From positions 1,240,001 to 1,304,000 of the forward strand of contig CAKKNE010000003.1 of assembly GCA_918797485.1 (NCBI GenBank): a stretch of DNA of 64,000 nucleotides, written 5' to 3'. Both the position numbers and the translations under genes were made by a program. Below the pieces are notes generated by a model. That model made no database searches and was not told the DNA's origin. It saw nothing but the letters and a program-made list of their open reading frames with translations. The stretch comes from Pelagomonas calceolata. Taxonomy: Eukaryota > Sar > Pelagophyceae > Pelagomonadales > Pelagomonadaceae. This document shows, piece after piece, positions 18,033 to 28,362 of this stretch (position 1 is the stretch's first letter; each line of letters starts with the position of its first letter).

Positions 18033-21000
18033 GCATGAAGCACGAGGTGGTCGAGTGTATTGATAGCGACGAGTGTTTCGTGGATCTGAACGACGAGCAC
18101 GCCTTCCAGACGTCGCATCTGAATGATCTCGTGACGGAAAGTAAGGTTACGTTCTACCACCCGGACTACGTGTTACAAGTACCTTCGCGGCAGCACTTGA
18201 TTAACTTGTTGGATCTAGCGGCGCATCTGCGGAACGTTTCATTATTTATCTTGGTGCTGTTTCAGCTAAGAAGGGCCAGTGTAAAACTCGACTACAAGTT
18301 CCGGGACGGCAAAGTGACCAAAATTTCCGGTCCGTGGCAGGAGGCCATCAGATATGTGCTCGGCTCGTCACAAAATAAGGAGTACGACGCTCTCTTCTCG
18401 AAGCAGTTCCACGACCTCGACCAGTTCCAAGATGACTCGTTGGACGTATTTGTCGATGCTCTATGCGACGTCTTCGTCAAGTATCACAGAGACCGATCGA
18501 TCGTGCCGCGACCGAAGCAAAGATCATTTTTGCGGAAGATCATCGAGGCGAAGGAGTGCTTCCACTTTTCCGAGGTCGGCTCGGCACGGACGCGGCGCGA
18601 GAAGGGAGCTTCAACTTGAGACGTCGGCGTCGGCGTCGACGTGGCCGCGAGAGAGTCGACGCGTCTCGTGCGGGAGCGACGCCGTCGAGGCGGCCTCGCG
18701 CGGGAGCCGTGACACTGTGGGTCCGCGCAGGGCAAGACCAAGGTCATCCTGCCGTTGTTTTGCATGGCGTTCCTCTCGTCGAACAAGGCGGTCCGCGATG
18801 CCTTGGCGCGGGGTGGCCGCGAGAAGCGCTGTTTGGTGGTTCTGGTGCCGGAGCACCTCGTCCCGGACGCTCGCGCGCAAGTCTACCGCTACTGTTTATC
18901 GTTGAATTTTAGACAAGATTATAGGATCTACGACGACATCTTCGCGTTGTTACATGATGATGTGCGACTCGATGAGGGTCTGCGACGGACGTCCGCGTAT
19001 TCTCGATCGCTGTCTACGGGACAACCCCCAAAGAAACAGATCTTCGTCACTAGCTTCAACCAGTTCAAGAAGGCGTTGACCTACGACGCCATTTGCCGGA
19101 AGGTCTACCCGAACCGCGACCGGGTGTTAGTTTTGGTGGATGAAGTTGATGATTTCCTCGACAGAGATAAATTGGTGTTCAACATCTGCCAGAACAAGGC
19201 CAACAACTTTTCCAGGGAGACTTTGCAGAGGTATCTCGAGACGGCTAGAGCAGCTTATTTAAATGAACCTTGCCCTGAACAAGGCTCATACTGGTCTACT
19301 TTATATCAGAAATTTTTAGCCATACATAAGGAGGTCCAGGACGCGTCTCGGTCCCTAAATAAGTCCTTCGGCATCTTCAACGAAGCGACGTTACGCCATT
19401 GTTCGTCGAACATCGCGCAAGATTTAGATGGCTACCGCTCATTAATCGCGAGGCCGTACGAAAGCGTCAATAGGGCGATGCCCGGTTCCTACTACTCGGA
19501 TGTCGAAAGAACGATATATTTGACCTACTACGTCCTGCTGGAAGACGTGCAGAAGTACGACGCGTTGTTCAAGGAGGAGCGGAAGTTTCTGTCGTTCGAG
19601 TACTACTCGAAGTTCTTGAGGAAGAGTGGGGTCGAGTATGACGACTTAGTGTACGGCCACGACCCCCTCAGCCACATCATCGAGTTGCATCCGGCTACGA
19701 AAGATGGATTAACTCGTTTTCTGTACGAGATTGTGCTCAAGCGCATGGAGATCCGGGATCGGGCTCGAAGCGTGAATAGTGTTGATGTGGTCTTCAATTT
19801 TGATTGTGTCGGCTTCACGGGCACGCCGTTCATCGACAATTACCCTACGTCGTCGTATATCAGGAAGGAGAGTACTGAACAAATTCCGGATCTGATCGAC
19901 CGGGGCTTCTACGCGCATAGTGTGGAGAAGCTCTCGCAACAGGATTTTGAGACTCGATTCAGAATGTTCCAAGGCACGAACAACAATGTGACCGTGCGCT
20001 ACGCGCTGTCGGATTTCGTGGACGACGGCAATGAACTGGAGGTGCTCAAGTCAATATTGCGAGGTAACAGTATGTCGGACGAGGACCATACCATCCCAAA
20101 TGTGTTGGTGGATCTCTGTGGCGTCTTCAAACGTTCATCAGTACGAGACGTGAGGGATGTGATCGTCGCAGAAACATCTTATAAATATGTATACCACGTC
20201 GACCCGACCGACGGGGGCGATCGGATTCTATGCTGCTCCACGTCAACAGACGTGCCCTTTGATGAAGAATTTTATAAATATCTCGTGACGGAATACCAGG
20301 AGAGACTGCCGGAAGTCGTGTTCTTCTTCGTCGATAATCGCAACGTGATCGGAAAAGACGTGCCCTTCCAGCTAGCCTACCGGGAAAAGTTCTCCAAACC
20401 TTTATTTGCGGAAAGCGTCGTATTAGCTCACGACGTCGACGATTTTAGTAGAATATGGCAGGCTCTAGGTAGGTCTCGTACCATGAATGATACCTGTTTC
20501 ACGATCTACCTAGCGGGCTACTCCATGGAATATGGGCGCGAGGCTACCGATGTGTGTAGCTGGCGACTCACAAGGGATTTATATATAAAGAACTGCGACA
20601 TGCGGACCGCGGGTAATCTGTCGTCGATCTACCAGACGCTCATCGCAGTCACCAATTTGGCGAATAAACGATTCTACCACGAAGACGACATTGTGAATGA
20701 TTTCCTGGAGAGGATGTCTGGTTTGTTACCTGATAAAGTGGACCAACTAGCTCGGAAGTTCGCTGCCGAGATCTTTGGGAGTAGGGTATGTGCGGGCATC
20801 GTCTGCAACATCCTGCGGTCGAAATTCGCCGTATCGACGTCCGAACACGTGCGGAACGTGGCGCCGTCCGAAGATGTCGTCAAAAGGTTGTTAGTGGAGT
20901 TGTCTAGAGCGAAGCACGAAGTTCGTAGTACCTCGAACGACGTTTATGATCTGGTAGTAGCGTTCCTGTCCGGCGACGCGAACGACGAGGGCCAGGAGAT

Positions 21001-21898
21001 ATCCTACACGAAGCAGCAGCAAAAACAAAAGCAGAAACAGCAAAATAAGAACATGGACAGCGACACGATGGAGTCGTGGGATAAGCGGCACCAGCTACCT
21101 TTGGCTTTCGAGGAGAGTGACTACTACCAAGCCTCGAAGAGGGGAGAGGACCGTGTGTCACATTGTCTGGCTTTACCGATCCCCAAAGCTTGTTTTCGCG
21201 TGGCCTACACTACGATGGGTAGGAGGCGCACGATACGTTTGTTTCCGACGGTGCAATTTGTGTATTCCCATCATATAAAACCCCAGTATGTGGATGAAGC
21301 GTTGCGAAGTGCCGTTAAAAGTGGCTTGCGACAACCTGATGTGAGACAATGGTTCTGGAAGTGTATCAATTCAAATGATGCCCAGGAGGAGGACGATGCC
21401 GGTGGTGCGATGAATGTTAAGGTAGAGGCCAATTTATTAAGGCAGAACCCGCAGTACTCGTTGCTCGCTCTGCGACGGGGCGTGTATCTTATAGGCACGA
21501 AGGACCAATTTAACGGATTTGAAGTATCTACGTCGCCGCTCGCCCAGGACGCGCGCTACGTCGTCGACGAGGCGGGCTTCGTTTTGTATGACGCGGATCC
21601 TTCATCATCGCGCGACTTGGATGGCTTCGGGCCTTATGGCATCGAGCAGTCCGTGCTCGCCGATTCCTTGTCGAAATCCGAGGTCGCCAGGAACGTCCTC
21701 GACTACTATGTTGATAGAAAGCGGGACTTGCAGCGGTGCCTCGACAACTACTCGGGCGCGGCGGGCGCGGGTTTCGTTTGTTGGCGGTTCGTGATGATGG
21801 ACGCGTCGCGCGCTCGTTGTTTGTCGCACTCGGGTGACGGGGACGTGCGCATGGCTGCCGATGCGGCGGCCTCGCGGGACTTCATGGCGCCGGACTAG
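18033..21898 (+). CDS. large DUF3638-like protein, helicase-like C-terminal half
   Basis: Exons are 18033-18574 and 18731-21898. The 156-nt GT-AG intron contains a stop, so it must be removed. Splicing creates SEGKTKVILPL, a short Walker A motif as in the EGK(T/S) of the DUF3638 family. Further helicase-like motifs follow: VLVDEVDDFLD (Walker B), CVGFTGTPF (motif III-like) and RIWQALGRSRTMN (motif VI-like). A Gln/Lys tract lies near 21010-21050. If the gene starts here, the first ATG is at 18035, but that start has no upstream support and the protein is more likely the continuation of the 14791 gene. The family is thought to act in ubiquitin or RNA processes, and the substrate is unknown. The nucleotide-binding motifs are clear. 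Confidence 0.72.
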
Positions 21899-21910
21899 AT
21901 ATTCCTAAGT

Positions 21911-24325
21911 TTAACGTGTGTTTATCGCTCCGCCCCGTGTGAGCGTCGCCCGCACGGCCTTCTGGCGGTTCGCGTCGGCGCCGGACGTGAAGTTTGTGGA
22001 CGACGCGAAGGGCGGCCGGCCGAGGCCCCTCGTCAGCGTCAGCGCGGCCCGGAGTTCGGGGACCGCCGCCGGCTCGCCGACTAGCTTGTCGAGGAGGAAC
22101 GCGGCGCAGTCGACCAGGACGTCATCAGGTCGCCGCGAATCGTGCTTGCCACCCTCGTCGACCCGAAGCGTCGCGGTACTCTTAAATGCCTCCTGGAGCT
22201 TTTCCGAGTGCTTGAGGCCGACGAACGTGTCCTTAGATCCATGCACTAACAGAATCGGACAGACCGGGGCCACCGCGTCGACGCGCATGTCAGAAATCTT
22301 GAAGCCCGCGCGGTAGGCGACGGACCGACTCACAACCCCCATCGCGGCGTCGACCTGTGTGGAAATAAAAATTTTACTGCGCGTTCGTGCTGAATCGCCG
22401 CGTCGTCCTCCACGCCATCGACGCGACGCCTGCTCGATGGCGTGGCGATGCCGGTTCCTCGCCGCTCGACGGAGCCAGGACGGCCGCGTCGTCGCCGCGA
22501 GATGACTTAGTGAGCACCCGACACACTGGTTGATTTCCACACAGGCGTCGACGAGCACCGACCCGACCTTCTCGTCCAGTAGGTCGTGGACGAGCATTGG
22601 GAGCGAGGCGAAGGCCGAGTCCGCGATCACGCACGACACGAGGGGGTCCAGTTTTGCCGTACACATCAGCGCCGTCGCCGCGCCCATCGACCGCCCCCAC
22701 AACGCGACCTTACCATTCGACCGGCCGCCGCTCCGGAGCTCATGCAACACGGCCTCCGCGTCGAACTTCTCGAAGTGGCCCAGGGACACGAACTCGCCCT
22801 CCGAGAGCCCGCTCCCCGCCATGTCCACGCAGCAGAGCGTGCAGCCGAGCTCGAGCACGACTTTCAGAACTTGGAGCGCCTCTAGGCGGCACGAGGCGTT
22901 GCCGTGGAGATACAGAACACAGGGAAGCTCATGTAGGTGCGCGCCGACGGGCTTCCACTGGCTGCACTTCAGTTCGACGTCTTGGCGCTGGTTGACTACA
23001 GCGAACTCCGTGCGCATGACGGTCTGCTTGCCGCCCCGGAACCGCCGCACGTACGTGAACGGCGTCGGTCCCAGCTTCTTGACGTCGTATTCGGCGCGCG
23101 GCGGCCGGATTATGAGTTTCACAACTTCACGGTAGGCCTTGCCCGACTTGCTCGACCGCGCCGACAGCGCCCGCTCGAGCACGCGGCCGTCCGGCGTCCT
23201 CGGTTTGCCAAAGACCTGCGCGTGCTGAATCATCGCGTCGTCCTCCACGCCATCGACGCGGCGCCTGCTCGACGGCGTGGCGATGCCGGTTCGTACCCGA
23301 CACACTGGTTGATTTCCACACGGCCGGCGACCGTCGTCGTCGCGGCGTCCGCGAACTGCTCCGTGAGCGTCGCGCCGTCGTCCAGGTCCTTGACGACGTA
23401 GCCCGAAACAATAGTTCTCTTCCGGGCCAGGGCGCGCGTCGCGGCCACGCAGGCCGCCAGCGCCCGCCACCATCCGTCCCGCGCCGCGGCGTCGTCGCAG
23501 ACCATCTGGAAGCCGCCCGTGGCGCTCCCCGCGACGCGCACGTCTATGACTCTATCGCCTCCATTATGAATCGAGACGTCGCCGTGCCGCAGCGAGACGG
23601 CGCCGCAGGGTTGGGGGTCGTTTTCTCTGTTGTACCACCTTAAAGTCCACCGCGTCTGCTCGTCCTCGCCCGGGATCGGCCCCAGCACGAAGTGCCGCCG
23701 CCGCCGCCGCCGCGTGCTGCCCCACTGGTTCCGCAGCACTCGCGTCGCGTTGCCGCGGCGCGTGGGCCAATTCGGGTCAGCGTCGACAGGCTCGCCGCCG
23801 GTCCACGAGCTTTTGGGGGGCAGCGGCGGTGGGTCGGCGCGCACGACGCGCGTGTTTGTCGAGCGCAGGTTCACCTGGATCATGCGCGTCGTCGGGATGC
23901 CGCGCCTGTGTGGAAATCAAATTTACGGCGCGTTCTCATCCACGCCATCGACGCGACACCTGCTCGATGGCGTGGCGATGCCGATTCCTCTCCAGTCAAG
24001 ATGCACCTGACACACGGGTTGATTTCCACACAGTGCAGCGCAGGCGGCTCGACGTGGCCTTCATGCCCCAGCGAATCTCGAACGGCAGGTGGTCGGAGAG
24101 TCGTACGCACCCGCCGCTCGGCCGCGCCCGCATCGCCTCCTCGATGACGAGGCACTGGTGCGCCGGGTACGGCTCCCAGGCCGCGTCAGGCCCCATTCTA
24201 TGCGAGAACGTCTTCAGCGGCACGCGTTCCTCGTCGTCGCCCTCGTCGTCCACGCCGCATTCTAGGCCCACCAGAGCAATAGGCTCCGGCGCCTTCTTTT
24301 TGCGTTTCCGGAACCACGACGCCAT
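21911..24325 (-). CDS. WWE-PH-alpha/beta hydrolase protein
   Basis: Exons in transcript order are 24325-24042, 23905-23332, 23215-22553 and 22354-21911, giving 654 residues; all three introns are introners. The start is MASWFRKRKKK. Residues about 50-120 form a WWE-type domain (WEPY, then IEEAM, then RMIQVNLRSTNTRVVR across intron 1). Residues about 140-255 look like a PH domain ending in GWWRALAAC. The C-terminal half is a BEM46/ABHD17-like serine hydrolase: oxyanion region LYLHGNAS, nucleophile elbow GRSMGA, acid HGSKDTF and His in GGKHDSRRP, so the triad is complete. WWE domains bind poly-ADP-ribose or ubiquitin factors, and PH domains bind lipids or proteins. The combination suggests a membrane-recruited lipase or thioesterase, but the substrate is unknown. 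Confidence 0.82.
22355..22552 (-). mobile_element. introner in the hydrolase gene, 198 nt, perfect 8-bp TSD
   Basis: The best-preserved copy. Plus-strand left end CTGTGTGGAAATAAAAATT, right end TGGTTGATTTCCACACAG. It is flanked by an identical GCGTCGAC on both sides (22347-22354 and 22545-22552). An internal inverted repeat CACGCCATCGA / TCGATGGCGTG forms an 11-bp stem. The gene is on the minus strand, so the donor GTCGAC is the TSD and the acceptor CACACAG is the TIR. The intron is a multiple of three and stop-free in the gene's frame. Confidence 0.95.
23216..23331 (-). mobile_element. introner in the hydrolase gene, 116 nt
   Basis: It shares the core with the 22355 copy (GTGCTGAAT, CGTCGTCCTCCACGCCATCG) and the end CACTGGTTGATTTCCACACGG. 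The other TIR is shortened to CTGCGCG. The flanking 8 bp, GTCGCCGG and GTCTTTGG in the gene's sense, are a diverged duplication. Splicing at GTCGCC...GCGCAG restores the frame (phase 0 to 0). Confidence 0.85.
23906..24041 (-). mobile_element. introner in the hydrolase gene, 136 nt, GC donor
   Basis: Both TIRs are clear (CTGTGTGGAAATCAAATTT and GGGTTGATTTCCACACAG), as is the internal stem CACGCCATCGA / TCGATGGCGTG. The TSD is TGCCGCGC (23898-23905) and TGCAGCGC (24034-24041). In the gene's sense the intron begins GCGCTGCA, a GC donor, and splicing gives SSRLRGIPTTRMIQVNL, a continuous WWE domain. The canonical GTGTGG inside the TIR would break the frame. Confidence 0.88.
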
Positions 24326-24638
24326 CGGATCCACAAATGCTTTGACTTGTCGGCTGGGCTCCAGCCGGGGCAGCCCTGAGATCTCGGAGGAGGAAGCACG
24401 CTCTCTGCTGGCTGCTCTCCAGCCGACCGGGGCGGCCTCGGGAGGCTCCCGTGACTTGTCCCGCCGCAACACTGCGGCGACTCCGACCGGGGCAGCCTCG
24501 AGGGCAGCTCTCGGAGGATGCCGAGAAAAATAATCGAGCTAGCGATTGTAAGACACTAGCAATGCAGCCCCCAGGGCTTGGGACTCGACTGGGTGCTACA
24601 GATCCGCATTGAGTGAAATTGACGAGCTGTGCAGAGCC
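24326..24638. other. divergent promoter region
   Basis: 313 bp between the hydrolase and sulfotransferase starts. It contains an imperfect direct repeat (CCGACCGGGGCGGCCTCG near 24434, CCGACCGGGGCAGCCTCG near 24484) and one CTAG-flanked motif. Confidence 0.5.
24539..24559 (-). promoter_or_regulatory. CTAG-flanked intergenic motif, copy 4
   Basis: CTAGCGATTGTAAGACACTAG, reverse orientation, in a divergent spacer. It lies 80 bp upstream of the sulfotransferase start and about 215 bp from the hydrolase start. Confidence 0.55.
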
Positions 24639-25869
24639 ATGAATCGTGGCTTTGCGCTGGTGCTCTTCCTGAGCGGTTGTGCGGCAGCCAAGAAGGAAGG
24701 TAAAGCCAGGCTTAGAGCTATGCACAGGATCATCAAGAAACGAGGGCGGAACGCGACGCTGCCACAACTCATCAAACCGCACGTCCTTGGTAGCAACGAC
24801 GCGTGGAAAAATGCAAAGAAAATCTGCGACGGCGGCGTGCCGCGGGCCGCGCGCCCGATTCTCGTCTTCGTGCACGTATTTAAGTCTGCCGGCACCACGA
24901 CGCGGGAGACCCTGAAACAGTGGAGCCAGCGGCGGGCGAGCCCGACAACCACGTGTCGCTTCGTGAGCGCGGGCCGCTGCGGCGGCGGCATGGCGCGGCG
25001 GCGCCTCACGTTCGCGACCTTTGCGCAGCTCCTCCGGCCGCGGCGACGCCGGCTGGGCTCTGCAAACGCGCTCTGCACGAGCGGCGCGCGCGTGGCCGTG
25101 CCGCGGCCCGACGTCGACGTCGTCGCCGGGCACCTCTGGTTCGGGACGCTCCCAGCGAGCCGGCCCGCGATCTACGTGACGTGCCTGCGGGACCCAGTCG
25201 TCCTCCGAATTTCTGCTGCCTTGTATCTGAGAATCAGGCGCTACGACAAGCTATCGCTCGCAGAGGTGGCCGCGGACGTCGCGGCAGACTACGTAAAGAA
25301 GGCGAACAAAGAGAAGCCCTTCTATGCGAACTCCATAAAACGCCTGGGTGCTGCGGAGCCCATGAGCCGCTACGGGTCTTACGTCAGAGCCTGTGCAGAT
25401 ATCAACATTTCAAGACGCGACGTCTGCTCGATGGCGTGACGGTGCGGATCTCTCGCCTCTGGACTGAGCAAACTGCCGCACTCGATAGTCGATTTCCGCG
25501 CAGGTGAGCGGCGCCGTCGCGTCCGAGTCGGCGCGGCGCGCGGCGCGCGTCCTGGACGAATCCTTTGCCGTCGTCGGACTGACGGAGAAGTACGGTCTCT
25601 TCATCGAGATGTTAAAGAAGCTGCTGCCGACGCCCGACGCCAAGACGTTCTGGCGCGACGAGGCCGGCCGGCGCGAGAACGGGAACAAATGCAAGCACTC
25701 GACCTGCGCCGTCTTGAACGCCCTCGGCGCCGACGCGCGGCGGGCGCTGAACCGCACGGTCGCCTACGAGCGGAAGGTCTACGCCGCGGCCGTCGCCGTG
25801 CACGATCGGCGCTGCGCCGAGCGGCTGGGGAAGGAGGTTTGTGATGCCGTGCCGGCGAGGAGTTGTTAA
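24639..25869 (+). CDS. sulfotransferase-like secretory-pathway protein
   Basis: Exons are 24639-25382 and 25504-25869, giving 369 residues. The N-terminus (MNRGFALVLFLSGCAAA) is a signal peptide or anchor. The motif ILVFVHVFKSAGTTTRETL (about residues 68-86) is the 5'-phosphosulfate-binding loop of PAPS-dependent Golgi sulfotransferases. VTCLRDPVVLRISAALYLR (about 180-198) matches the 3'-phosphate-binding RDP-xxR-SA element. Splicing out the introner joins GSY to VSGAVASES in phase 0. The protein probably transfers sulfate from PAPS to a glycan or glycoprotein in the Golgi; the acceptor is unknown. The first ATG is chosen, as upstream in-frame codons give only TTG. The stop lies 21 bp from the stop of the convergent phytoene desaturase. 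Confidence 0.85.
25383..25503 (+). mobile_element. introner in the sulfotransferase gene, 121 nt
   Basis: Left end CTGTGCAGATATCAA, right end TCGATTTCCGCGCAG, core TGCTCGATGGCGTGACG. The flanking 8-mers GTCAGAGC and GTGAGCGG agree at five positions. The donor GTCAGA is the left flank. It is a diverged copy of the family. Confidence 0.82.
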
Positions 25870-25890
25870 GATTATTGTACGAACAAACAA

Positions 25891-27765
25891 TTACCTCGAG
25901 GCCCGAGCCGCGACGACCTCGCCGCCCCCGAACGCGATCGGCGAGTCGCCGCCGCCGCAGCCGACCGGCTTCTTCGGCGCCGCCGTCGCCGCGGCGTCGA
26001 CGACGTGGCGCTGGACCTCCTTCAGGTCCTGCGTCGGCGCGCCGACGGCCCGCGCCGCGACGACCTCCGCGGCTAATTTCCCAGCTAAAACGGCGCCCTC
26101 CATCGAGCCGAGGTATTTCTGGCTCGTGAAGCAGCCGCAGAGCGTCAGGTTCGGGATCGGCGTCTTCTGCGACGGGCGGTACTTGTTGCGGCCCGGCACG
26201 GCCGCGTAGACGGAGCGCGGCACGCGGACCACAGTCGACTTGCGCAGTTTTGCTGTTTTCAGGTCGTCGGGGAACAACTGCCTCAGCTCGTCGAGCGTCG
26301 CCTCTACCACCTCCTCGTCAGAGGCCGCGAGCCAGTTACGACTCGCGCCGGTCTCGGGTGTCACCGGAGCGAAGACTAGTTCCAGCATCGTCTCGTCCGA
26401 GGCGTACTCCTCGCAGCAGATCGACATGTCCGCATAGACCGAGAGTAGAGGGCTTCGAGAAAAGGCCAGGCCGTCCAGCGAGCTCTCGAACTTCGTGTCG
26501 AACCAGAGCTGCAGGTTCATGACCTGCGCGGGGCGGAACGGTGAACTATTCTCGTCCGTGTGCCGCGTCGACGACGTCACGGCCGCGTAGATCCCACCGG
26601 CACGCCATCGCCGCGAGGTCGGCGCGAGTTCGCAGGACACCGGCGCGCTACCGGGATGCCCTCCAGCTCGTCCAATTGCCGAAAGTAGGGCAGCGTCGAC
26701 CACGCTTCGGGCACGACGCGCTTCAGCACGTCGACGGGCAGCGCGGAGACGTATTCGTCCGCCAAAACTTCCTCGCCGCCCCTCAAGACGACCCTGGCGA
26801 TACTGCCGTCGTCGTTCACGTCGATGCGCTCCAACGGCTTCTCCACGAGCACGTCGCCGCCTGCCGCGCGGACGTGCTCCGCGATCGGCGCGCAGACGCG
26901 GTCCGGCTGGTTGCCGTCGAGGAACGCCGTCTGGCTGCCGTCGGCTTCGTTAATGAAACGGTTCATCGCTGTTAATATGACCGTCATGGACATGCGGTCC
27001 GGATCGGTGAAATCGAGTGCCTTGGCCATGGCCTGTGCGCAAAACCAGTGAGTCATAGCCAGCAGAGATGTATGCACGGGCCCTCGCGATGAAGATCTCC
27101 TCGTTGACCGTGTCGGGCATGCCGTACTTCTCCATGAACTCGAGGACCGAGAGCTCGTCCTGGGCGTCGATGAAGTCTTGCCCTTCGATGAGCATCGGCA
27201 GCAGGCCGGGCACCATCTTAATTTTGTCCACCAACGAGAGCATCTCGCGGTTCGTCAGGATCGCCGCGGCCATGTTGAACGGCGCGGGCACGTTCGCCGG
27301 GAACTCGAAGTTCGTGAACTCGCCCGGCCGCTGGCGCATCGCGAAGGACATGCGGTGCGGCTTCCACTGGAGCCGGTCCCTGATCTTCAATTCCTTCAGT
27401 AGATTCATCATGTTCGGGTAGGCGCCGAAGAAAATATGTAAACCGGTCTCGATCCAGTCGCCGTCCGCGTCCTGCCACGCGGAGACCTTGCCTCCGAGCA
27501 CGTCCCTCGCCTCGTAGACCGTCGCGGCGTGGCCGGCATCGCTCAAGTACTTGGCGCAGCTCAGTCCGCTCAGACCGCCTCCAATGATCGCGACCGTTTT
27601 CTTCTTGTCCTTCGCTTGCAGCTCATTATTGAAGCGCGCCGACGCCGCCGTCGCGTCGCGGTAGTTCTGCGTGTTCTCGAGGCGGGACGGCTCGGGGCGC
27701 CGTGCTGCGGGTGCGAGAGCAGTGGTTTGCACGGCTGCCGCGAGGAAGAGCAAGCGCCGCATCAT
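25891..27765 (-). CDS. PDS: phytoene desaturase, plastid
   Basis: Exons in transcript order are 27765-27088, 27032-26652 and 26523-25891, giving 624 residues. It desaturates phytoene towards zeta-carotene in the carotenoid pathway, inside the plastid. The N-terminal signal peptide [21 protein letters not shown] resembles the ASAFAP-type cleavage site of stramenopile plastid proteins (here TALAP). The FAD Rossmann motif is [17 protein letters not shown] (about 60-76). Family blocks [16 protein letters not shown] (over intron 1), [12 protein letters not shown] (over intron 2), [14 protein letters not shown] and [14 protein letters not shown] are intact. Intron 1 (27033-27087) is a GC-AG introner. 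Intron 2 (26524-26651, 128 nt, GTAGCG...GCGCAG) carries the family core GCACGCCATCGCCGCGAG in the antisense direction but no clear TIR. Confidence 0.95.
27033..27087 (-). mobile_element. short introner in phytoene desaturase, 55 nt, GC donor
   Basis: In the gene's sense it ends GACTCACTGGTTTTGCGCACAG in two parts: the GACTCACTGGTT arm and GCGCACAG. This is the CGCACAG variant of the TIR. The donor is GCGAGGGC and the downstream exon starts GCCATGGC, a diverged 8-bp duplication. Splicing gives [13 protein letters not shown], as in phytoene desaturases generally. The left TIR and core are largely lost. Confidence 0.78.
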
Positions 27766-28362
27766 CGTCAGTGCGGGTGTCAGTGTGCAGTGGATGGTCT
27801 CAGTGTGCAGTGATGTGTCAGTGTGTGCAACAGCAGCAAATGCACCGAAAGCAATGCAAGCGATGAACTGTATAGCGTCGTAGTGATCGCACGCTCACAG
27901 GCAGTAGAATGCAAACCACCGATCTGTGACCACACCAAACAGATAGGCAATGACACTGCGCTTGCCTTGCCACCAGCGCTTGCTAGTGTCTAACAGACGC
28001 TAGATTAGGAGTTTTGCACCAACCTACCTGACTCGTATCCCGCCCGTCAAGAAGACTCCCATCAGAGCGGTCGCAACAAAACGAGCTTTAACCCACAGAC
28101 GGCCACCAGACAAGCGTGCATCGAAAATCGGCCAGCCACGAGCCACGACGGATACAATCGGTAACGTTTGCGAAGTTTTAAGACGGCGTCGATATATCCA
28201 AGAGAGCCCAACGCGATTCGGACGTCTAGCGAGTTTTTAAGCAATGTAAAGCTTGGTTGCCACACTTGCTGAGGCGGTTTCGGCGCGACTGACGCGCTTC
28301 TATCGTCGCCATGTGATTTGTTGTCGACTCGTCGGACCGGAGACGTGACGCCATCGCAGGTC
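27766..28362. other. divergent promoter region
   Basis: 597 bp between phytoene desaturase and the kinase. The part next to the desaturase holds a degenerate CAGTGTGCAGTG-type repeat (27770-27832). One CTAG-flanked motif lies at 27983. The sequence just before the kinase ATG (GACGCCATCGCAG) looks like a splice acceptor with introner core, so a 5'-UTR intron is possible. Confidence 0.45.
27983..28003 (+). promoter_or_regulatory. CTAG-flanked intergenic motif, copy 5
   Basis: CTAGTGTCTAACAGACGCTAG, one base shorter in the spacer. It lies 218 bp from the phytoene desaturase start and 360 bp from the kinase start. Confidence 0.52.

Noticed and set aside
23321-23331. GTGTGG inside the TIR as the donor of the 116-nt introner
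   Set aside because: It would leave phase 1 against a phase 0 exon; the GTCGCC of the duplication keeps the frame.
24639-25869. Tandem duplication linking the two sulfotransferases
   Set aside because: The 24639 and 48932 proteins share only the PAPS loop type, and belong to different branches.
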